A stretch of DNA of 64,000 nucleotides, from the NCBI RefSeq assembly GCF_020386975.1, contig NZ_JABFNK010000005.1, forward strand, positions 372,001 to 436,000, written 5' to 3'. The stretch is from Thermococcus bergensis (GTDB lineage Archaea; Methanobacteriota_B; Thermococci; Thermococcales; Thermococcaceae). Shown in pieces: positions 45,126-54,750 of the stretch; within the stretch, counting starts at the first letter, position 1; each line of letters starts with the position of its first letter. Position numbers and translations under genes: made by a program. The notes beneath the pieces are model-generated. The model searched no databases. It was given only the letters and a program-made list of their open reading frames with translations, and had not been told where the DNA came from.

Positions 45126-45821
45126 ATGAGAAACATCATCCCGTTTATGACAAGAGTCCCAATAAGGGGAGACTTCGAAAAAGCTAGGAATGAAATATGG
45201 GCCTTTCCTCTGCTTGCTACCCTTACCTCCTCTCTGCCCACTTTGATTTTATACCTTGACCTTCCTATGAAAAACATCTTAGCAATTCTCTCGCTTTACT
45301 CCACAATAGGCCTACTCCACTTGGACGGGCTAGCCGATTGGGCCGATGGAATTATGGTTAAAGGAGACAGAGAAAGGAAAATTGAAGCCATGAAAGATCT
45401 GAACACGGGTATAGCTGGAATTTTTGCTGTTGTAATGGTACTTTTTGTTCAGATATACTCTCTAAACTATCTCCCATTTTATGCAATATTTCTAGCTGAG
45501 CTGAACTCAAAGTATGCAATGCTCCTTGCTTTAGCCACCAAAAAACCACTTGGATCAGGATTAGGATGGTATTTTATGGAAAAGATGAACAAAAGGCAAT
45601 TGGCTGTTGGCACCTTGTTATACTCGATCCTCATCTTCCCTATAGGATTTTATAACCCAAAGGCCATTTTTTCAGTTGTTGGACTTTTGGTTAGTGCATA
45701 CGTCATGAAGGTTAGTATAGACAATTTCGGAGGTTTAAATGGGGACTGCATTGGAGCAATAGCAGAGATAACAAGAGCCGGAACACTTTTACTTATGGCT
45801 TTTGTCTGGTGGTGTCTATGA
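45126..45821 (+). CDS. cobS: Cobalamin synthase (adenosylcobinamide-GDP ribazoletransferase)
   Basis: Membrane enzyme joining adenosylcobinamide-GDP to alpha-ribazole (phosphate). 231 residues, about six hydrophobic segments. [11 protein letters not shown] at the N-terminus and [17 protein letters not shown] near residue 60 (the Asp-rich active site) are diagnostic, as is [14 protein letters not shown] near the end. Its stop codon overlaps the cobY start (ATGA). Confidence 0.94.
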   Translation: MRNIIPFMTRVPIRGDFEKARNEIWAFPLLATLTSSLPTLILYLDLPMKNILAILSLYSTIGLLHLDGLADWADGIMVKGDRERKIEAMKDLNTGIAGIFAVVMVLFVQIYSLNYLPFYAIFLAELNSKYAMLLALATKKPLGSGLGWYFMEKMNKRQLAVGTLLYSILIFPIGFYNPKAIFSVVGLLVSAYVMKVSIDNFGGLNGDCIGAIAEITRAGTLLLMAFVWWCL

Positions 45822-46369
45822 TAATCATCTTAGCGGGTGGAAAATCTACCAGAATGGGAAAAGAAAAACCAGTATTGAAAATAGCAGATAAAGAAATGCT
45901 CCTCTGGGTTTACAATGAGAGCTCAAAGATAGATGAAACCCTTGTTGCTCTCTCGAAGAACACACCAAAAACCAGGGAACTATGCCTCCGGGAGAGGATT
46001 CCCTTCGTCAACACGCCAGGAAGAGGATATGTTGAAGACGTTCAGTGGCTCTTGAAGGAGTTTGGGCCATTTGTAAGCGTCTCAGCCGATCTGCCTTTCG
46101 TAAAGGCGTGTGATATTGCCCTCATAAGAAGCGAGCTTGAAAAGAAAAAAACCAGCATCACTGGAGTTTTACCTTTAAACATAGTCCCAAAAGACCTTGG
46201 AGTTGCAACTTACAGAGGATACGCAATTGTAGGAATTAATGGAGTTTCCTATGAGGGAGAAGAATTCGTTAAGCTAAGAAACCCTCTTTTGGCAATAAAC
46301 GTGAACACACCAAGAGAGCTTGAACTTGCAAACAGAATTGCCAAGCTCCTACACTCCAAGTTCACTTAG
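45818..46369 (+). CDS. cobY: Adenosylcobinamide-phosphate guanylyltransferase, archaeal CobY
   Basis: Adds GMP from GTP to adenosylcobinamide phosphate; the archaeal substitute for bacterial CobU. 183 residues with the nucleotidyltransferase motif [17 protein letters not shown] at the start and SADLPFVK near residue 90. Translationally coupled to cobS. Its end overlaps the convergent cobQ by 21 bp. Confidence 0.9.
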   Translation: MIIILAGGKSTRMGKEKPVLKIADKEMLLWVYNESSKIDETLVALSKNTPKTRELCLRERIPFVNTPGRGYVEDVQWLLKEFGPFVSVSADLPFVKACDIALIRSELEKKKTSITGVLPLNIVPKDLGVATYRGYAIVGINGVSYEGEEFVKLRNPLLAINVNTPRELELANRIAKLLHSKFT

Positions 46370-47800
46370 GATGTAATTGAGGTCTAAGTTTTCTTCCACA
46401 ACTCTGGAAAATCTTTCAATTTCCTCCTCTAGACTCCACTCCTTGAGGCTTAAGGACTCAAGACCCTTCTCCAAGCGAAGCATGTTTAAAAGCCGCTCTG
46501 TGAATGCGAAGTTGTGAAAGATTCCGTGGAGATACGTTCCAAAGCTTCTCTCACCTATAGCTCCCTCGGGCTCGAAGGCTTTGGCACCGTTTATCTCCTT
46601 TATTATTGAGAACGGCCTCTCACTTGTGGAACGTCCCATCCTTATCTCGTAGCCCTCAACTTCCATTTCCTTGGCTTGCTCCCACAGTATTTTCGATTTC
46701 AGGTGGTTGGTTCTCTTTTCCATCGTGAAGATCGTTTTAGCTGGCAGAAGACCGATGCCCCTAACCTTGCCTCTCTTTGACTCGACATTGTCTATTATCT
46801 CCTTCCCAAGCATCTGAAAGCCGCCGCAGATTCCCACAACGAATGAACCCTCGCGGTGGGCCTGAATTATGGCATCTTCAATCCCATTCTCCCTCATCCA
46901 GAGCAAATCTTCCACCGTGTTTTTGCTCCCTGGAATAATTATTAAATCTCCTTCAATCTCGTCGGCTTTTGTTACATAATCAACACCGTTGGCCCACTGA
47001 AGGGGCTCGAAATCGGTGAAGTTGCTTATATGTGGAAGCTTGATGATCTGTATGTGCAGGTCACCTTTAACTTTAGGAAACTCTGCTAAGGAATCTTCCT
47101 CTGGCAGTTTGTGATCCACATAGGGGATAACTCCCAAGACCCTCTTCCTATATCTCTGCTCCAAATATCCAAAGCCGGGTTCAAGGAGAGATTTATCGCC
47201 CCTAAACTTGTTAAAAACAAATCCCATAACTAGCTCCCTTTCCTCCTCGCTTAAAAGCTCCATCGTGCCTACTATTGAAGCAAAACTACCTCCCCTATCT
47301 ATGTCAGCCACGAGAATAACTTTGGCATTTGCATGCCTTGCAACCCGCATATTTGCAATATCATAATCCTTCAAGTTTATCTCCACAGGGGAACCCGCTC
47401 CCTCAATTACTACAACATCATGACTATGCATAAGCTCATCTAGAACCCTCATGGCTCTTTTAAAGAGCTCCTCCTTGGTGGAAAGCATGTATTCTCTGGC
47501 TGAGACACTTCCGATGGGCTTTCCCATAAAAACTACTTGACTTCTCATGTTCCCCTCAGGTTTTAGAAGAATGGGGTTGAACCTCACAGAAGGTTTCTTC
47601 TTACATGCCAAAGCTTGCAAATATTGAGCCCTGCTTATTTCTCCCCCTTCAATGCTTGGAGCAGAATTTAAACTCATGTTCTGGCTTTTAAATGGAACCA
47701 CATCATAGCCGAGATTTGTAAGACTCCTGCACAGTGCAAGGGCCAATAAAGATTTTCCGGCTCCTGAAGAAGTACCTTGAATCATCAAAGCTCTACCCAT
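46349..47800 (-). CDS. cobQ: Adenosylcobyric acid synthase (CobQ/CbiP)
   Basis: Amidates cobyrinic acid a,c-diamide four times using glutamine and ATP. 483 residues. The N-terminal dethiobiotin-synthetase-like domain has [19 protein letters not shown]; the C-terminal class I amidotransferase has the catalytic Cys in [11 protein letters not shown] near residue 332 and a late His in [10 protein letters not shown]. The start at 47800 follows GGTGATGATT. It lies 28 bp after btuF on the same strand, so the two are one operon. Confidence 0.93.
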   Translation of the reverse strand: MGRALMIQGTSSGAGKSLLALALCRSLTNLGYDVVPFKSQNMSLNSAPSIEGGEISRAQYLQALACKKKPSVRFNPILLKPEGNMRSQVVFMGKPIGSVSAREYMLSTKEELFKRAMRVLDELMHSHDVVVIEGAGSPVEINLKDYDIANMRVARHANAKVILVADIDRGGSFASIVGTMELLSEEERELVMGFVFNKFRGDKSLLEPGFGYLEQRYRKRVLGVIPYVDHKLPEEDSLAEFPKVKGDLHIQIIKLPHISNFTDFEPLQWANGVDYVTKADEIEGDLIIIPGSKNTVEDLLWMRENGIEDAIIQAHREGSFVVGICGGFQMLGKEIIDNVESKRGKVRGIGLLPAKTIFTMEKRTNHLKSKILWEQAKEMEVEGYEIRMGRSTSERPFSIIKEINGAKAFEPEGAIGERSFGTYLHGIFHNFAFTERLLNMLRLEKGLESLSLKEWSLEEEIERFSRVVEENLDLNYILSELGV

Positions 47801-47828
47801 AATCATCACCAAAAAGAGAAAAAAAGAA

Positions 47829-48848
47829 TCAGCCTGCCGTAGCTTCACATACGAGAGGCTGATATGTGAAGTTAAACACATCTGGATGTAAGAACTTTGC
47901 GATTTCCTCCAATCCCTCGACTATCCTTGGAGTTGGCCTTGAGACAATGTCATCACTGCTTAGAGTGTAAACTCTCCCAGTTTTTACGGCATCAGTGTTC
48001 ACAAGCTGAGTATTGCAGAGATCCTCTGCATTCATTCCCGCATGTGGAGGAAGGATTATTACTTCCGGATTTCTTGCCAAGACTTCTTCAACACTTACTT
48101 GCGGCCAGCCCTGAGTATCTCCAAAGATGTTTTCTCCCCCTGCCAATGTTATGAGATCGTTGATGAAAGTACCGTTACCAGCGGTCATCAGAGGATCGCT
48201 CCAGACTATATAAAAGACCTTTACCCTCTGTGCGTCTTGAACCTTGCTCTCTATTTCCTCAATTTTGTCCTTCATTTCAGCTACAACTTCATTTGCTTTC
48301 TCTTCTTTATTCGTAACTTCCCCCAAAAGTTCAACTGCTTTGTAGATTTCATCTATACTCTTTGGGTCAATGATTATAACTGGGGCTATCTTTTCAAGTT
48401 GTTCTAAGTATTTGAGATGCATTGACGTACCAACTATAAGGTCTGGATTCAAAGATGCTATCACCTCTATATTGGGATCAGAAAATCCCCCGACAACGGT
48501 TCTTCCTTCCTGAACATTCTCCGGGTAGTTGTCGAATTTTGTCACTCCAACAACTTTGTCAAGAGCACCTATAAAGTAAAGGGTTTCCGTGATACTAGGA
48601 GCTAAAGATACTATTTTTTGAGGCTCTTTCTCTATGGTGACTTCCCTTCCGGCAAAATCAACTATAGTTAATGGATATTTAGGAGCAGGAGTTTGGGTTT
48701 CGCTTACTGTATTTGTTGTGGTTGTCGCGGATGTCACTTTTTCTTCAGTAGTTTCTGTTGTGGTAGGGGTGGTTTGAGTTTGCCCGATGCAACCTGCTAT
48801 AACAACTCCAAACATAAGCAGTACCAGCACAATGGCTACCTTTCTCAT
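47829..48848 (-). CDS. btuF: Cobamide-binding ABC transporter lipoprotein (BtuF-like)
   Basis: 339 residues. A lipoprotein-type signal peptide ends at IAGC near residue 19, followed by a Thr/Glu-rich linker and the class III binding fold: [26 protein letters not shown] at the start of the domain and [12 protein letters not shown] as the joining helix. It captures corrinoids outside the membrane. The matching BtuC/BtuD genes are not in the window. The start at 48848 has GGTGAGGTAC. Context makes corrinoid more likely than iron-siderophore. Confidence 0.85.
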   Translation of the reverse strand: MRKVAIVLVLLMFGVVIAGCIGQTQTTPTTTETTEEKVTSATTTTNTVSETQTPAPKYPLTIVDFAGREVTIEKEPQKIVSLAPSITETLYFIGALDKVVGVTKFDNYPENVQEGRTVVGGFSDPNIEVIASLNPDLIVGTSMHLKYLEQLEKIAPVIIIDPKSIDEIYKAVELLGEVTNKEEKANEVVAEMKDKIEEIESKVQDAQRVKVFYIVWSDPLMTAGNGTFINDLITLAGGENIFGDTQGWPQVSVEEVLARNPEVIILPPHAGMNAEDLCNTQLVNTDAVKTGRVYTLSSDDIVSRPTPRIVEGLEEIAKFLHPDVFNFTYQPLVCEATAG

Positions 48849-48858
48849 GTACCTCACC

Positions 48859-48873
48859 TGGATAATTTGTCCA
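48859..48873 (-). promoter_or_regulatory. Cobamide-cluster palindrome at the btuF-cobQ promoter
   Basis: TGGATAATTTGTCCA, a full match to the palindrome, 11 bp before the btuF start and overlapping the expected transcription start and ribosome binding site on the minus strand. An identical copy lies 48 bp away on the cobT side. Confidence 0.7.
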
Positions 48874-48906
48874 GCAATAATAAAAGGGGAAGGTATATAA
48901 ACCTAT

Positions 48907-48921
48907 TGGATAATTTGTCCA
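48907..48921 (+). promoter_or_regulatory. Cobamide-cluster palindrome at the cobT promoter
   Basis: TGGATAATTTGTCCA, identical to the copy at 48859. A TATA element GGTATATAAACC (48892-48903) puts the cobT transcription start within or just after this site, so the two copies sit symmetrically over two divergent promoters. Confidence 0.7.
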
Positions 48922-48932
48922 AGGTGATATCT

Positions 48933-49925
48933 ATGATGCTTGTTGTATTGGGAAACACCGAGGTGTCTCTAATACCAGGAATAAGCATGGCAGGAGCAAC
49001 ACCGGAGCTAACAAAACTAACTCCACCGGCAGATGCGGAATACCTTTTTTACGAAAGGCCGAAAATAATAGATGCAATACCCGTAACTCCTGAGGGACAT
49101 CCAACCCCTGCTATAATCACGAAAGCCGCAAAAGAACTTGCAAACTTTCCGATTATTGTTGTAAGGGGAGGTACTTATTTAGCCCCTCTCGTCCCCCATG
49201 TGCACATAAGCAGCTATGTGGGAAGAGATTTTAGAAAAGAGAAAGCTTTACCAGAAACTAGGGAAATAATAGACAGAGCAGCCCTTTTTGGGGAAGAACT
49301 AAACAAGCTAAATCTGGGAGAAGTAGTTATTGGAGAATCAACACCGGGAGGAACAACAACAGCTCAAGCGGTTTTGTGGGCTCTTGGATACGATGCAAAA
49401 ACTTCCTCGGCTTCTCCCGACAATCCTCAACCCTTAAAAGAGAAAGTAATAGCAGAGGGGTTCAAAAGGGCGGGTATAAAAGAGGGAGAGCTTAAGGACA
49501 AACCATTAACAGCCTTGGAAGAGTTTGGCGACCCGATGATGGCCACGGTTGTAGGGATTGCCCGAGGATTCAAAGGAAGAGTAATACTTGCTGGTGGAAC
49601 ACAAATGCTGGCTGTTGCAGCATTGTTAAGAGCTATGGGGGGAGAACTCGAAAGGTTCACGATTGTAACAACAAAGTGGGTAATAAAAGATAAAAGCTCA
49701 ACTTTTAGGGAAACAGCAAAGGAACTAGAGATAGAGTACCAATATGCAAACTTGGACTTTTCAAAGAGCAGATTCAAGGGGCTTAGAGACTACGAAAAGG
49801 GCTACGTGAAAGAAGGGGTTGGAGCCGGGGGAGCTGCATGGCTAGCACTAAAGAGGGGATTCACTGAGATAGATATCGAGAGGAAAGTAGAAGAGCTCTA
49901 CGAAAAACTCACAAAGAGTCCTTAG
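48933..49925 (+). CDS. cobT: CobT-like nicotinate-nucleotide:base phosphoribosyltransferase
   Basis: Activates the lower-ligand base to alpha-ribazole phosphate. 330 residues of the archaeal CobT-related group. [23 protein letters not shown] near residue 8 and [22 protein letters not shown] near 134 are characteristic. The ATG at 48933 follows AAGGTGAT; reading further upstream would run back through the btuF promoter. It is convergent with, and overlaps by 17 bp, the broken cbiZ gene. Confidence 0.87.
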   Translation: MMLVVLGNTEVSLIPGISMAGATPELTKLTPPADAEYLFYERPKIIDAIPVTPEGHPTPAIITKAAKELANFPIIVVRGGTYLAPLVPHVHISSYVGRDFRKEKALPETREIIDRAALFGEELNKLNLGEVVIGESTPGGTTTAQAVLWALGYDAKTSSASPDNPQPLKEKVIAEGFKRAGIKEGELKDKPLTALEEFGDPMMATVVGIARGFKGRVILAGGTQMLAVAALLRAMGGELERFTIVTTKWVIKDKSSTFRETAKELEIEYQYANLDFSKSRFKGLRDYEKGYVKEGVGAGGAAWLALKRGFTEIDIERKVEELYEKLTKSP

Positions 49926-50180
49926 TTTTTTCCCACTTCTTCAAACTTTCTTTCAGAGCTTTCCTAACTGCCCTGCCTATGTCTATTCCAAGCCTTGTGG
50001 CGGTTCCTGCCCACTCCTGTTCTCCCTCGAAGGCAAACACCCCTATTCCATCGCTTGTTGTTCCAGTGGCATTATAGCCGAGATCCAATAGCGTGTATGT
50101 TTTTGCTTCTGTGGCCGTCATTATTGCATTTGCCATAGCCCCAAGAGTGAGCCCTTCTTTAATAACCAAAGCTATGTTGA

Positions 50181-51112
50181 ACCCTAGTTCCCACCATCTG
50201 TGAAGTTGTATAATCTGTCCAGATTCACGGCCAGAATCGCCCCTAAAATCCTGACAGCTAACCCCCTCAAACTAACACTCCTGCTCGGCCTCAGAAGAAA
50301 CTCAGAAAACTTCGAAAACAAAGTCTCAATCCTCCTGCGAAAGTCAGACAAGTACTTGTAAAACTTCTTCTCCTCCAGATTACTAACCTGATTCTCCCGC
50401 TTCACCGGCGTGTAAACAACGCCAAACCTCAGAAATTCCTCCTGAAGTTCTCTACTAACGTAACCCTTATCCAAAAACAGAAAACAGCCAGAAAACTCCT
50501 CAACAATCACCCAGAACTTTTCCCTGACAACACTCACATCATGCTTATTCGCCGGATCAACAGACAGTAAAGCCAGCAAATTTCCATCAGAGTAACAGGT
50601 CAGCTTGTACCCATAGTAAAACTTTTTTTAGAGGGAACAAACCCAACTGCGGGCTTTTCAGAGATGATTTCTGAAGAACCCTTCTTCTCCTTCCTGTTTT
50701 TTCTGGCCAACTCCTTGGTCTGAATGGGCTTTGAGTCCAGTATTCTAACGTATTCTCTGGCGTGTTTTTTGAATAATTCTTCCTGCGCTAGGAGCAGGAG
50801 TTTTTCGTGCCTGTTCAAGCGTTCTGTTAGTTTGTTGTACCTGATTTTTGGGAACAGCTTCATTTCTTCGATTAGGACTCTGTAAGCGTGCTTGTAAACT
50901 CCTCCGAAGTGCAGGTGGGCTAGTATTGCGAAGGTTATCAGGTCGTAGAGGCTGATTACTTCCCTGCGAGTGTTTTTCGGGTAGTGTTTGCTGATTATCG
51001 GATAGATTTCGGATTTTATGATCAGGATTTCCTGCTGAAAGTTCATAACAACCACCAATCAACCAAAAGACTTAAGTGCTTATAACTCTAACGATCTAAT
51101 GGGAACTAGGGT
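50181..51112 (-). mobile_element. 932-bp IS982-family element, copy C (inside cbiZ)
   Basis: 13-bp terminal inverted repeats and a perfect 8-bp duplication TATGTTGA at 50173-50180 and 51113-51120. It differs from copies A and B at roughly 20 positions (for example near 50400, 50690 and 50900), so it is a distinct lineage, yet the two-frame layout with T7 at 50623-50629 is unchanged. Confidence 0.96.
50184..51046 (-). CDS. IS982 transposase (two frames, -1 shift), copy C
   Basis: Start at 51046, first frame closing at 50600, second ending at 50184, about 287 residues after a -1 slip at the A7-G run. Several amino acid changes relative to copies A and B (for example FGGVYKH for FNGVYKH, and Arg for Lys in EEFLRFGVV), none touching the catalytic Asp and Glu residues. 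Confidence 0.87.
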
Positions 51113-51474
51113 TATGTTGATTGTTTTGCTTAAAAATCGGGGAGGCTCATCTCCAGCTATTGCAGGATTAGTTATTCCAGCTGTGATGTAGGCCCTAACG
51201 TTTCCAGACTCTGCAATAGAGAGAACCTTTTCTATATCCGCAGCAGTCATGAAACCTACAAAATTCTTCAGCCCATTTGCCCTCTCAAATTCAAGACAGT
51301 CCTTCTTGTAATCGCCATCATAATTTCTGTGAACCTGCATGAAAAAGAACCCGTTAGCTCTGAAAACTCCACCATTATGGGGCGCATTACTGAGAGAAAT
51401 CATTTGAGACTTAAAAGGGTGTACAAATGCCCTCATGAAAGAAAAGGGAAAATTAAGGTTAATAAGCTTTTACC

Positions 51475-52017
51475 TCAAAGTGTTGATAGTACTTTGGTTG
51501 TTATGTCGTTTCCTTGCTTGTCGTAGATTCTGTAGTAGCACTTGCATGGGAACTTCATGCTTGCTCTCTTCATAGCTTCTAGTGCAAATTTTAAGTGCTG
51601 TCTGTTGACTCTGACTGTGATGATTTTTTGGTCTTTCTTAAGTCTTGCAGCAAGTCCAATTGGCTTTCCAAAGGGCCTTATCATACCGTTACCATAACGG
51701 TCAGCTTTTCTTCCTGTAGCCATTGGGTTCTCTCTAAGTACCTGGAATGGGTAAACCCTTATCTTGAAGTGGAAGTTGCTTCTACCAACGTTTTTGGTAA
51801 GGTATCTGTTGACTTGGGTTCTCGCAGCTTCGAGGGCGTTTTGTCTGATCTGGACTGGTTCAGCTGTGTGAAGGCTAACTTCAAATTCGAAGTCTCCGGC
51901 AGGGTTTCCCATGTCGAATATGGTAATCCTTGGACCGGGAGCACCTCTAATGTATTCCCTTCTTGTGTAAGCCGGCTTGTCAACGTATCTGTCAATCTTA
52001 GCTGGTCTCAAAGCCAT
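51475..52017 (-). CDS. rpl10e: Ribosomal protein L10e (uL16)
   Basis: Large-subunit ribosomal protein of the uL16 family, near the peptidyl transferase centre and 5S RNA. 180 residues. [20 protein letters not shown] at the N-terminus and [20 protein letters not shown] near the C-terminus are highly conserved. The start at 52017 follows GGAGGTGAGAGAT. A BRE/TATA-like CCAAAACTTTTATAAGCC lies upstream on the minus strand at about 52067-52084. Confidence 0.96.
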   Translation of the reverse strand: MALRPAKIDRYVDKPAYTRREYIRGAPGPRITIFDMGNPAGDFEFEVSLHTAEPVQIRQNALEAARTQVNRYLTKNVGRSNFHFKIRVYPFQVLRENPMATGRKADRYGNGMIRPFGKPIGLAARLKKDQKIITVRVNRQHLKFALEAMKRASMKFPCKCYYRIYDKQGNDITTKVLSTL

Positions 52018-52332
52018 ATCTCTCACCTCCCAAATGAGCGCAATCTAAAAGTAAGCACTTTGCTTGGCTTATAAAAGTTTTGGATTCTTGACTTGAAAGC
52101 TTTTCGGGTGTGGATATATAAATGTTTTGTAGTTGGGCTAATGGGTTAACAACTTTTCGAGACGCTCAATAAGACGATTTGATAAGATCATGAGCTCTTT
52201 CAGCTTGTGTAGGATATCACAGGACAGCTCCTTTTTCTTGTAGGCTGGTTATATTTTAGACTTCTCTTGCTGAAAATGTCGAAAGATAAACCTTTTTATA
52301 TTTTTAAGTCAAAGTATTTCTGGCGAATTAAC
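52018..52332. other. 315-bp intergenic region between L10e and a TauE-like gene
   Basis: It holds the leftward L10e promoter (about 52067-52084) and a rightward TATA-like CTTTTTATATTTTTA (about 52292-52306). Between them, on the minus strand (about 52146-52253), is a short open stretch encoding a helical peptide such as LHKLKELMILSNRLIERLEK with no good start codon; it may be a remnant of a lost gene. Confidence 0.4.
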
Positions 52333-53061
52333 ATGAGAGAAGCCCTTCTCTTACTCGTGACGGGATTTGGGGGGTTCATAGGTTCTTTAATGAGCGGGGG
52401 GAGTTTAATAACCCTATTTATCCTTACACTTTTTGAGATTCCCACAAAGACTGCCATAGGGACATTAAAAATGGTTATTGCGGTATTAACCCTCGTGTCT
52501 TCTCTTACATACCTTAAAGCGGGCATCTTAAATTTGAAGATGGCTTTTACTGTTGTGTTCTTTTCCTTAATTGGCTCCTACGTTGGTAGTGCTTTCCTGC
52601 TTAGTATGTCTGAGGAGACTGCAAATTTTATCGTAATGGCGTTTCTCCTAATAGGAACGTATTTTGTGCTAAAAGAGCCACAGGGGGAGCCTGTGTTTAG
52701 TGGTAAGCTGGCTCAGTCTATTGTTGGTCTGGCAATCGGTATCTACATAGGTGTTTTGGGAATAGAATCGACTCTTGTGGTAATTTCTCTCCTGAGAATG
52801 TTCTTTAGACTGGATATTTTAAGGGCAAACGCAGTGGCGAAGGCGATCATTTTCTTTAACAACCTTGTTGCCTTCATAACCTATGCAGAAAGCGGCAGCG
52901 TTGATTATTCTATCGGACTGCTTCTTATGTTCCCCGTCATTATAGGTTCATGGTTGGGGGCCAAGACTGCCCTTAAAATGGATTCCAAACACCTCAAGGG
53001 AATGTTCATTGGTATTTCTCTGCTGACTCTGGCTAATCTCTTGAGAAATTTAATAGATTAA
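52333..53061 (+). CDS. TauE/SafE-family membrane permease
   Basis: 242 residues with about eight hydrophobic segments. GGFIGSLMSGGSLITLFILT near the N-terminus and its second-half counterpart GIYIGVLGIESTLV show the duplicated TauE/SafE (DUF81) pattern. Members export sulfite or organosulfur anions; the substrate here is unknown. The ATG at 52333 lies about 30 bases after a TATA element and has no ribosome binding site, so the mRNA is probably near-leaderless. Confidence 0.78.
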   Translation: MREALLLLVTGFGGFIGSLMSGGSLITLFILTLFEIPTKTAIGTLKMVIAVLTLVSSLTYLKAGILNLKMAFTVVFFSLIGSYVGSAFLLSMSEETANFIVMAFLLIGTYFVLKEPQGEPVFSGKLAQSIVGLAIGIYIGVLGIESTLVVISLLRMFFRLDILRANAVAKAIIFFNNLVAFITYAESGSVDYSIGLLLMFPVIIGSWLGAKTALKMDSKHLKGMFIGISLLTLANLLRNLID

Positions 53062-53112
53062 ACGTAAATGTTAATAACATCAAAATCGAAAGATGGGTAG
53101 AGGTGAATAAAT

Positions 53113-54573
53113 ATGAAGAGGGCTTTGGGTTTTGTAATGGTGTTGTTGTTTTTGTCCAGTGTGGGAATTGCCAATGCATACAGCTTTTCAATAGACTCGA
53201 CGAACGCAGTCATTGTGCTTCCCACTACAAAGGTTGTAAACAATCAGCCCCTGCACATAAACGAAGATGCAATCGCTGGAGCACGGTTGGGAGCATTCTT
53301 AGTTCTTAAGGGAATAAGACCAAGCTCATACTCCACATACGTTGAGGTTCCCGTGAAGTACAGAAGTGTGATTATCCCGGATAACGACCAATACTATAAG
53401 TTAAGCGAGACTGACATGCCTGACGTGGGCTTAGCCCTTGGAGAAGCTCCAGAGGGGGATAAAATTGTTATTGCAGTGAACTTTTCGAAGGTTCTCTACA
53501 ATTCAACGTTAAAGAAGGCACAATTTGGGGATAGAAGTGTAGAGATAGTATTTAACGAAAACACAACACCTCTAAGCCTTGGGGGACAGAACTCAAAACT
53601 TGTATCAACAGTTGAAGATGGAAGGGATACCCTTTACATATACTCCTACGAAAAGGAAAGTGACTCAAGGGCTCTTGGGAGCACGTTAACAGTAAATGGA
53701 TGGAGGATTTATTTTATTGACATTGATACCGAGCAGAAGAAAACACTTGTGGAGATAACATATCCGAGCGGAATGGAAAAGACTCAAACACTTTACAAAG
53801 AGAAGTACTACGTTATGTATATAGACTCTCAAGGTCAGGAAGACTTTGAGATTTATGATGCTTATCCCGACGGAAGGATTGAGACTCTGCTGAAAGAAGG
53901 TGTTCAAAAAGTCCTCGTGTTCACTCCTTCGGACTTCTTCGTAGGTATTGGCGGTACCAAGCAGGTTACTTATGAGTACGAATACTATGAAAAAACCACA
54001 AGATATCAGGATGGGGACGAGTATAAAGGTCAGTGGGTATGGGATATTGATCCCTCAAACTACATATTTACCCTCTATCTCCATATTGACCCTGAAAATG
54101 GATTCCCAGTCGTAACTTTAGGGGAAGGGGATTCCTTGGATCTTCCTATGTTCTCCCTCAGCATCTTGCCAGAATTTGAAAAAGACAACGAGGGAGCTAT
54201 AACTGGAGTAAAAGGATATAGATTTTTGAAAACCACGACAGTAAAGCAGAAGATCACCGTAGAAACGACAAAAGCCAATGTTGTAAGCGACGTTAACTCC
54301 CTCATAATCACCGATGAAGAGCTTTCGAGCCTTCCAAGTGATAAACATGTAATAATAATCGGAGGATGGGTCAGCAACAAAGCTTGGAAGGTCTTAGAAC
54401 AAAATTACAATTCAGGAGCGATAGAGAGTCTCAAAAACGACATAATGAACAATGGCTATGTCGTTGCGATTCTGGACAATCCAAACAATCCGAACTTTAA
54501 GGTCATAATCCTGGCAGGGAAGGATTACATACACACAAAGAAAGCCGTAGATGAATTTATGTCCAAGGCTTAG
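53113..54573 (+). CDS. Secreted S-layer-like protein
   Basis: 486 residues. A signal peptide (MKRALGFVMVLLFLSSVGI, cut after NAYS or similar) leads into a beta-rich protein. The segments STNAVIVLPTTKVVNNQPLH and the C-terminal HVIIIGGWVSNKAWKVLEQN resemble the S-layer domain families of Thermococcales and methanogens. It has no C-terminal membrane anchor. It is probably a cell-surface protein related to, but not the main, S-layer protein. The start has AGGTGAATAAAT. Confidence 0.68.
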   Translation: MKRALGFVMVLLFLSSVGIANAYSFSIDSTNAVIVLPTTKVVNNQPLHINEDAIAGARLGAFLVLKGIRPSSYSTYVEVPVKYRSVIIPDNDQYYKLSETDMPDVGLALGEAPEGDKIVIAVNFSKVLYNSTLKKAQFGDRSVEIVFNENTTPLSLGGQNSKLVSTVEDGRDTLYIYSYEKESDSRALGSTLTVNGWRIYFIDIDTEQKKTLVEITYPSGMEKTQTLYKEKYYVMYIDSQGQEDFEIYDAYPDGRIETLLKEGVQKVLVFTPSDFFVGIGGTKQVTYEYEYYEKTTRYQDGDEYKGQWVWDIDPSNYIFTLYLHIDPENGFPVVTLGEGDSLDLPMFSLSILPEFEKDNEGAITGVKGYRFLKTTTVKQKITVETTKANVVSDVNSLIITDEELSSLPSDKHVIIIGGWVSNKAWKVLEQNYNSGAIESLKNDIMNNGYVVAILDNPNNPNFKVIILAGKDYIHTKKAVDEFMSKA

Positions 54574-54750
54574 TCTATTCCTTTAATTTTTAAATTTTTG
54601 AAGAAATGGCACTTATTTTACCGAGTTCTGATTATAGCGCGATTAAGTTGGCTTCTCTTATTTTACCTGTCTGAGGCATGTCGAGAGTGTATTTAAAGCT
54701 TTCTACTTCATTTCGATAAACTTATAAACGCTATGATATATAATTCAACC

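Larger units (their letters stand above)
49909..51436 (-). pseudogene. cbiZ: Adenosylcobinamide amidohydrolase gene split by an IS982 element
   Basis: CbiZ cuts the nucleotide loop off non-native cobamides so they can be rebuilt. The N-terminal part (51436 to about 51113) has SLSNAPHNGGVFRANGFFFM and VGFMTAADIEKVL, the C-terminal part (about 50180 to 49909) has DLGYNATGTTSDGIGVF; both are CbiZ signatures. A 932-bp IS982 sits between them, and removing it with one 8-bp duplication restores KTINIALVIKEG in frame. The 5' end looks leaderless (TATA-like CTTATTAACC about 25 bp upstream). I see no cobamide palindrome in front of it. Confidence 0.93.
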
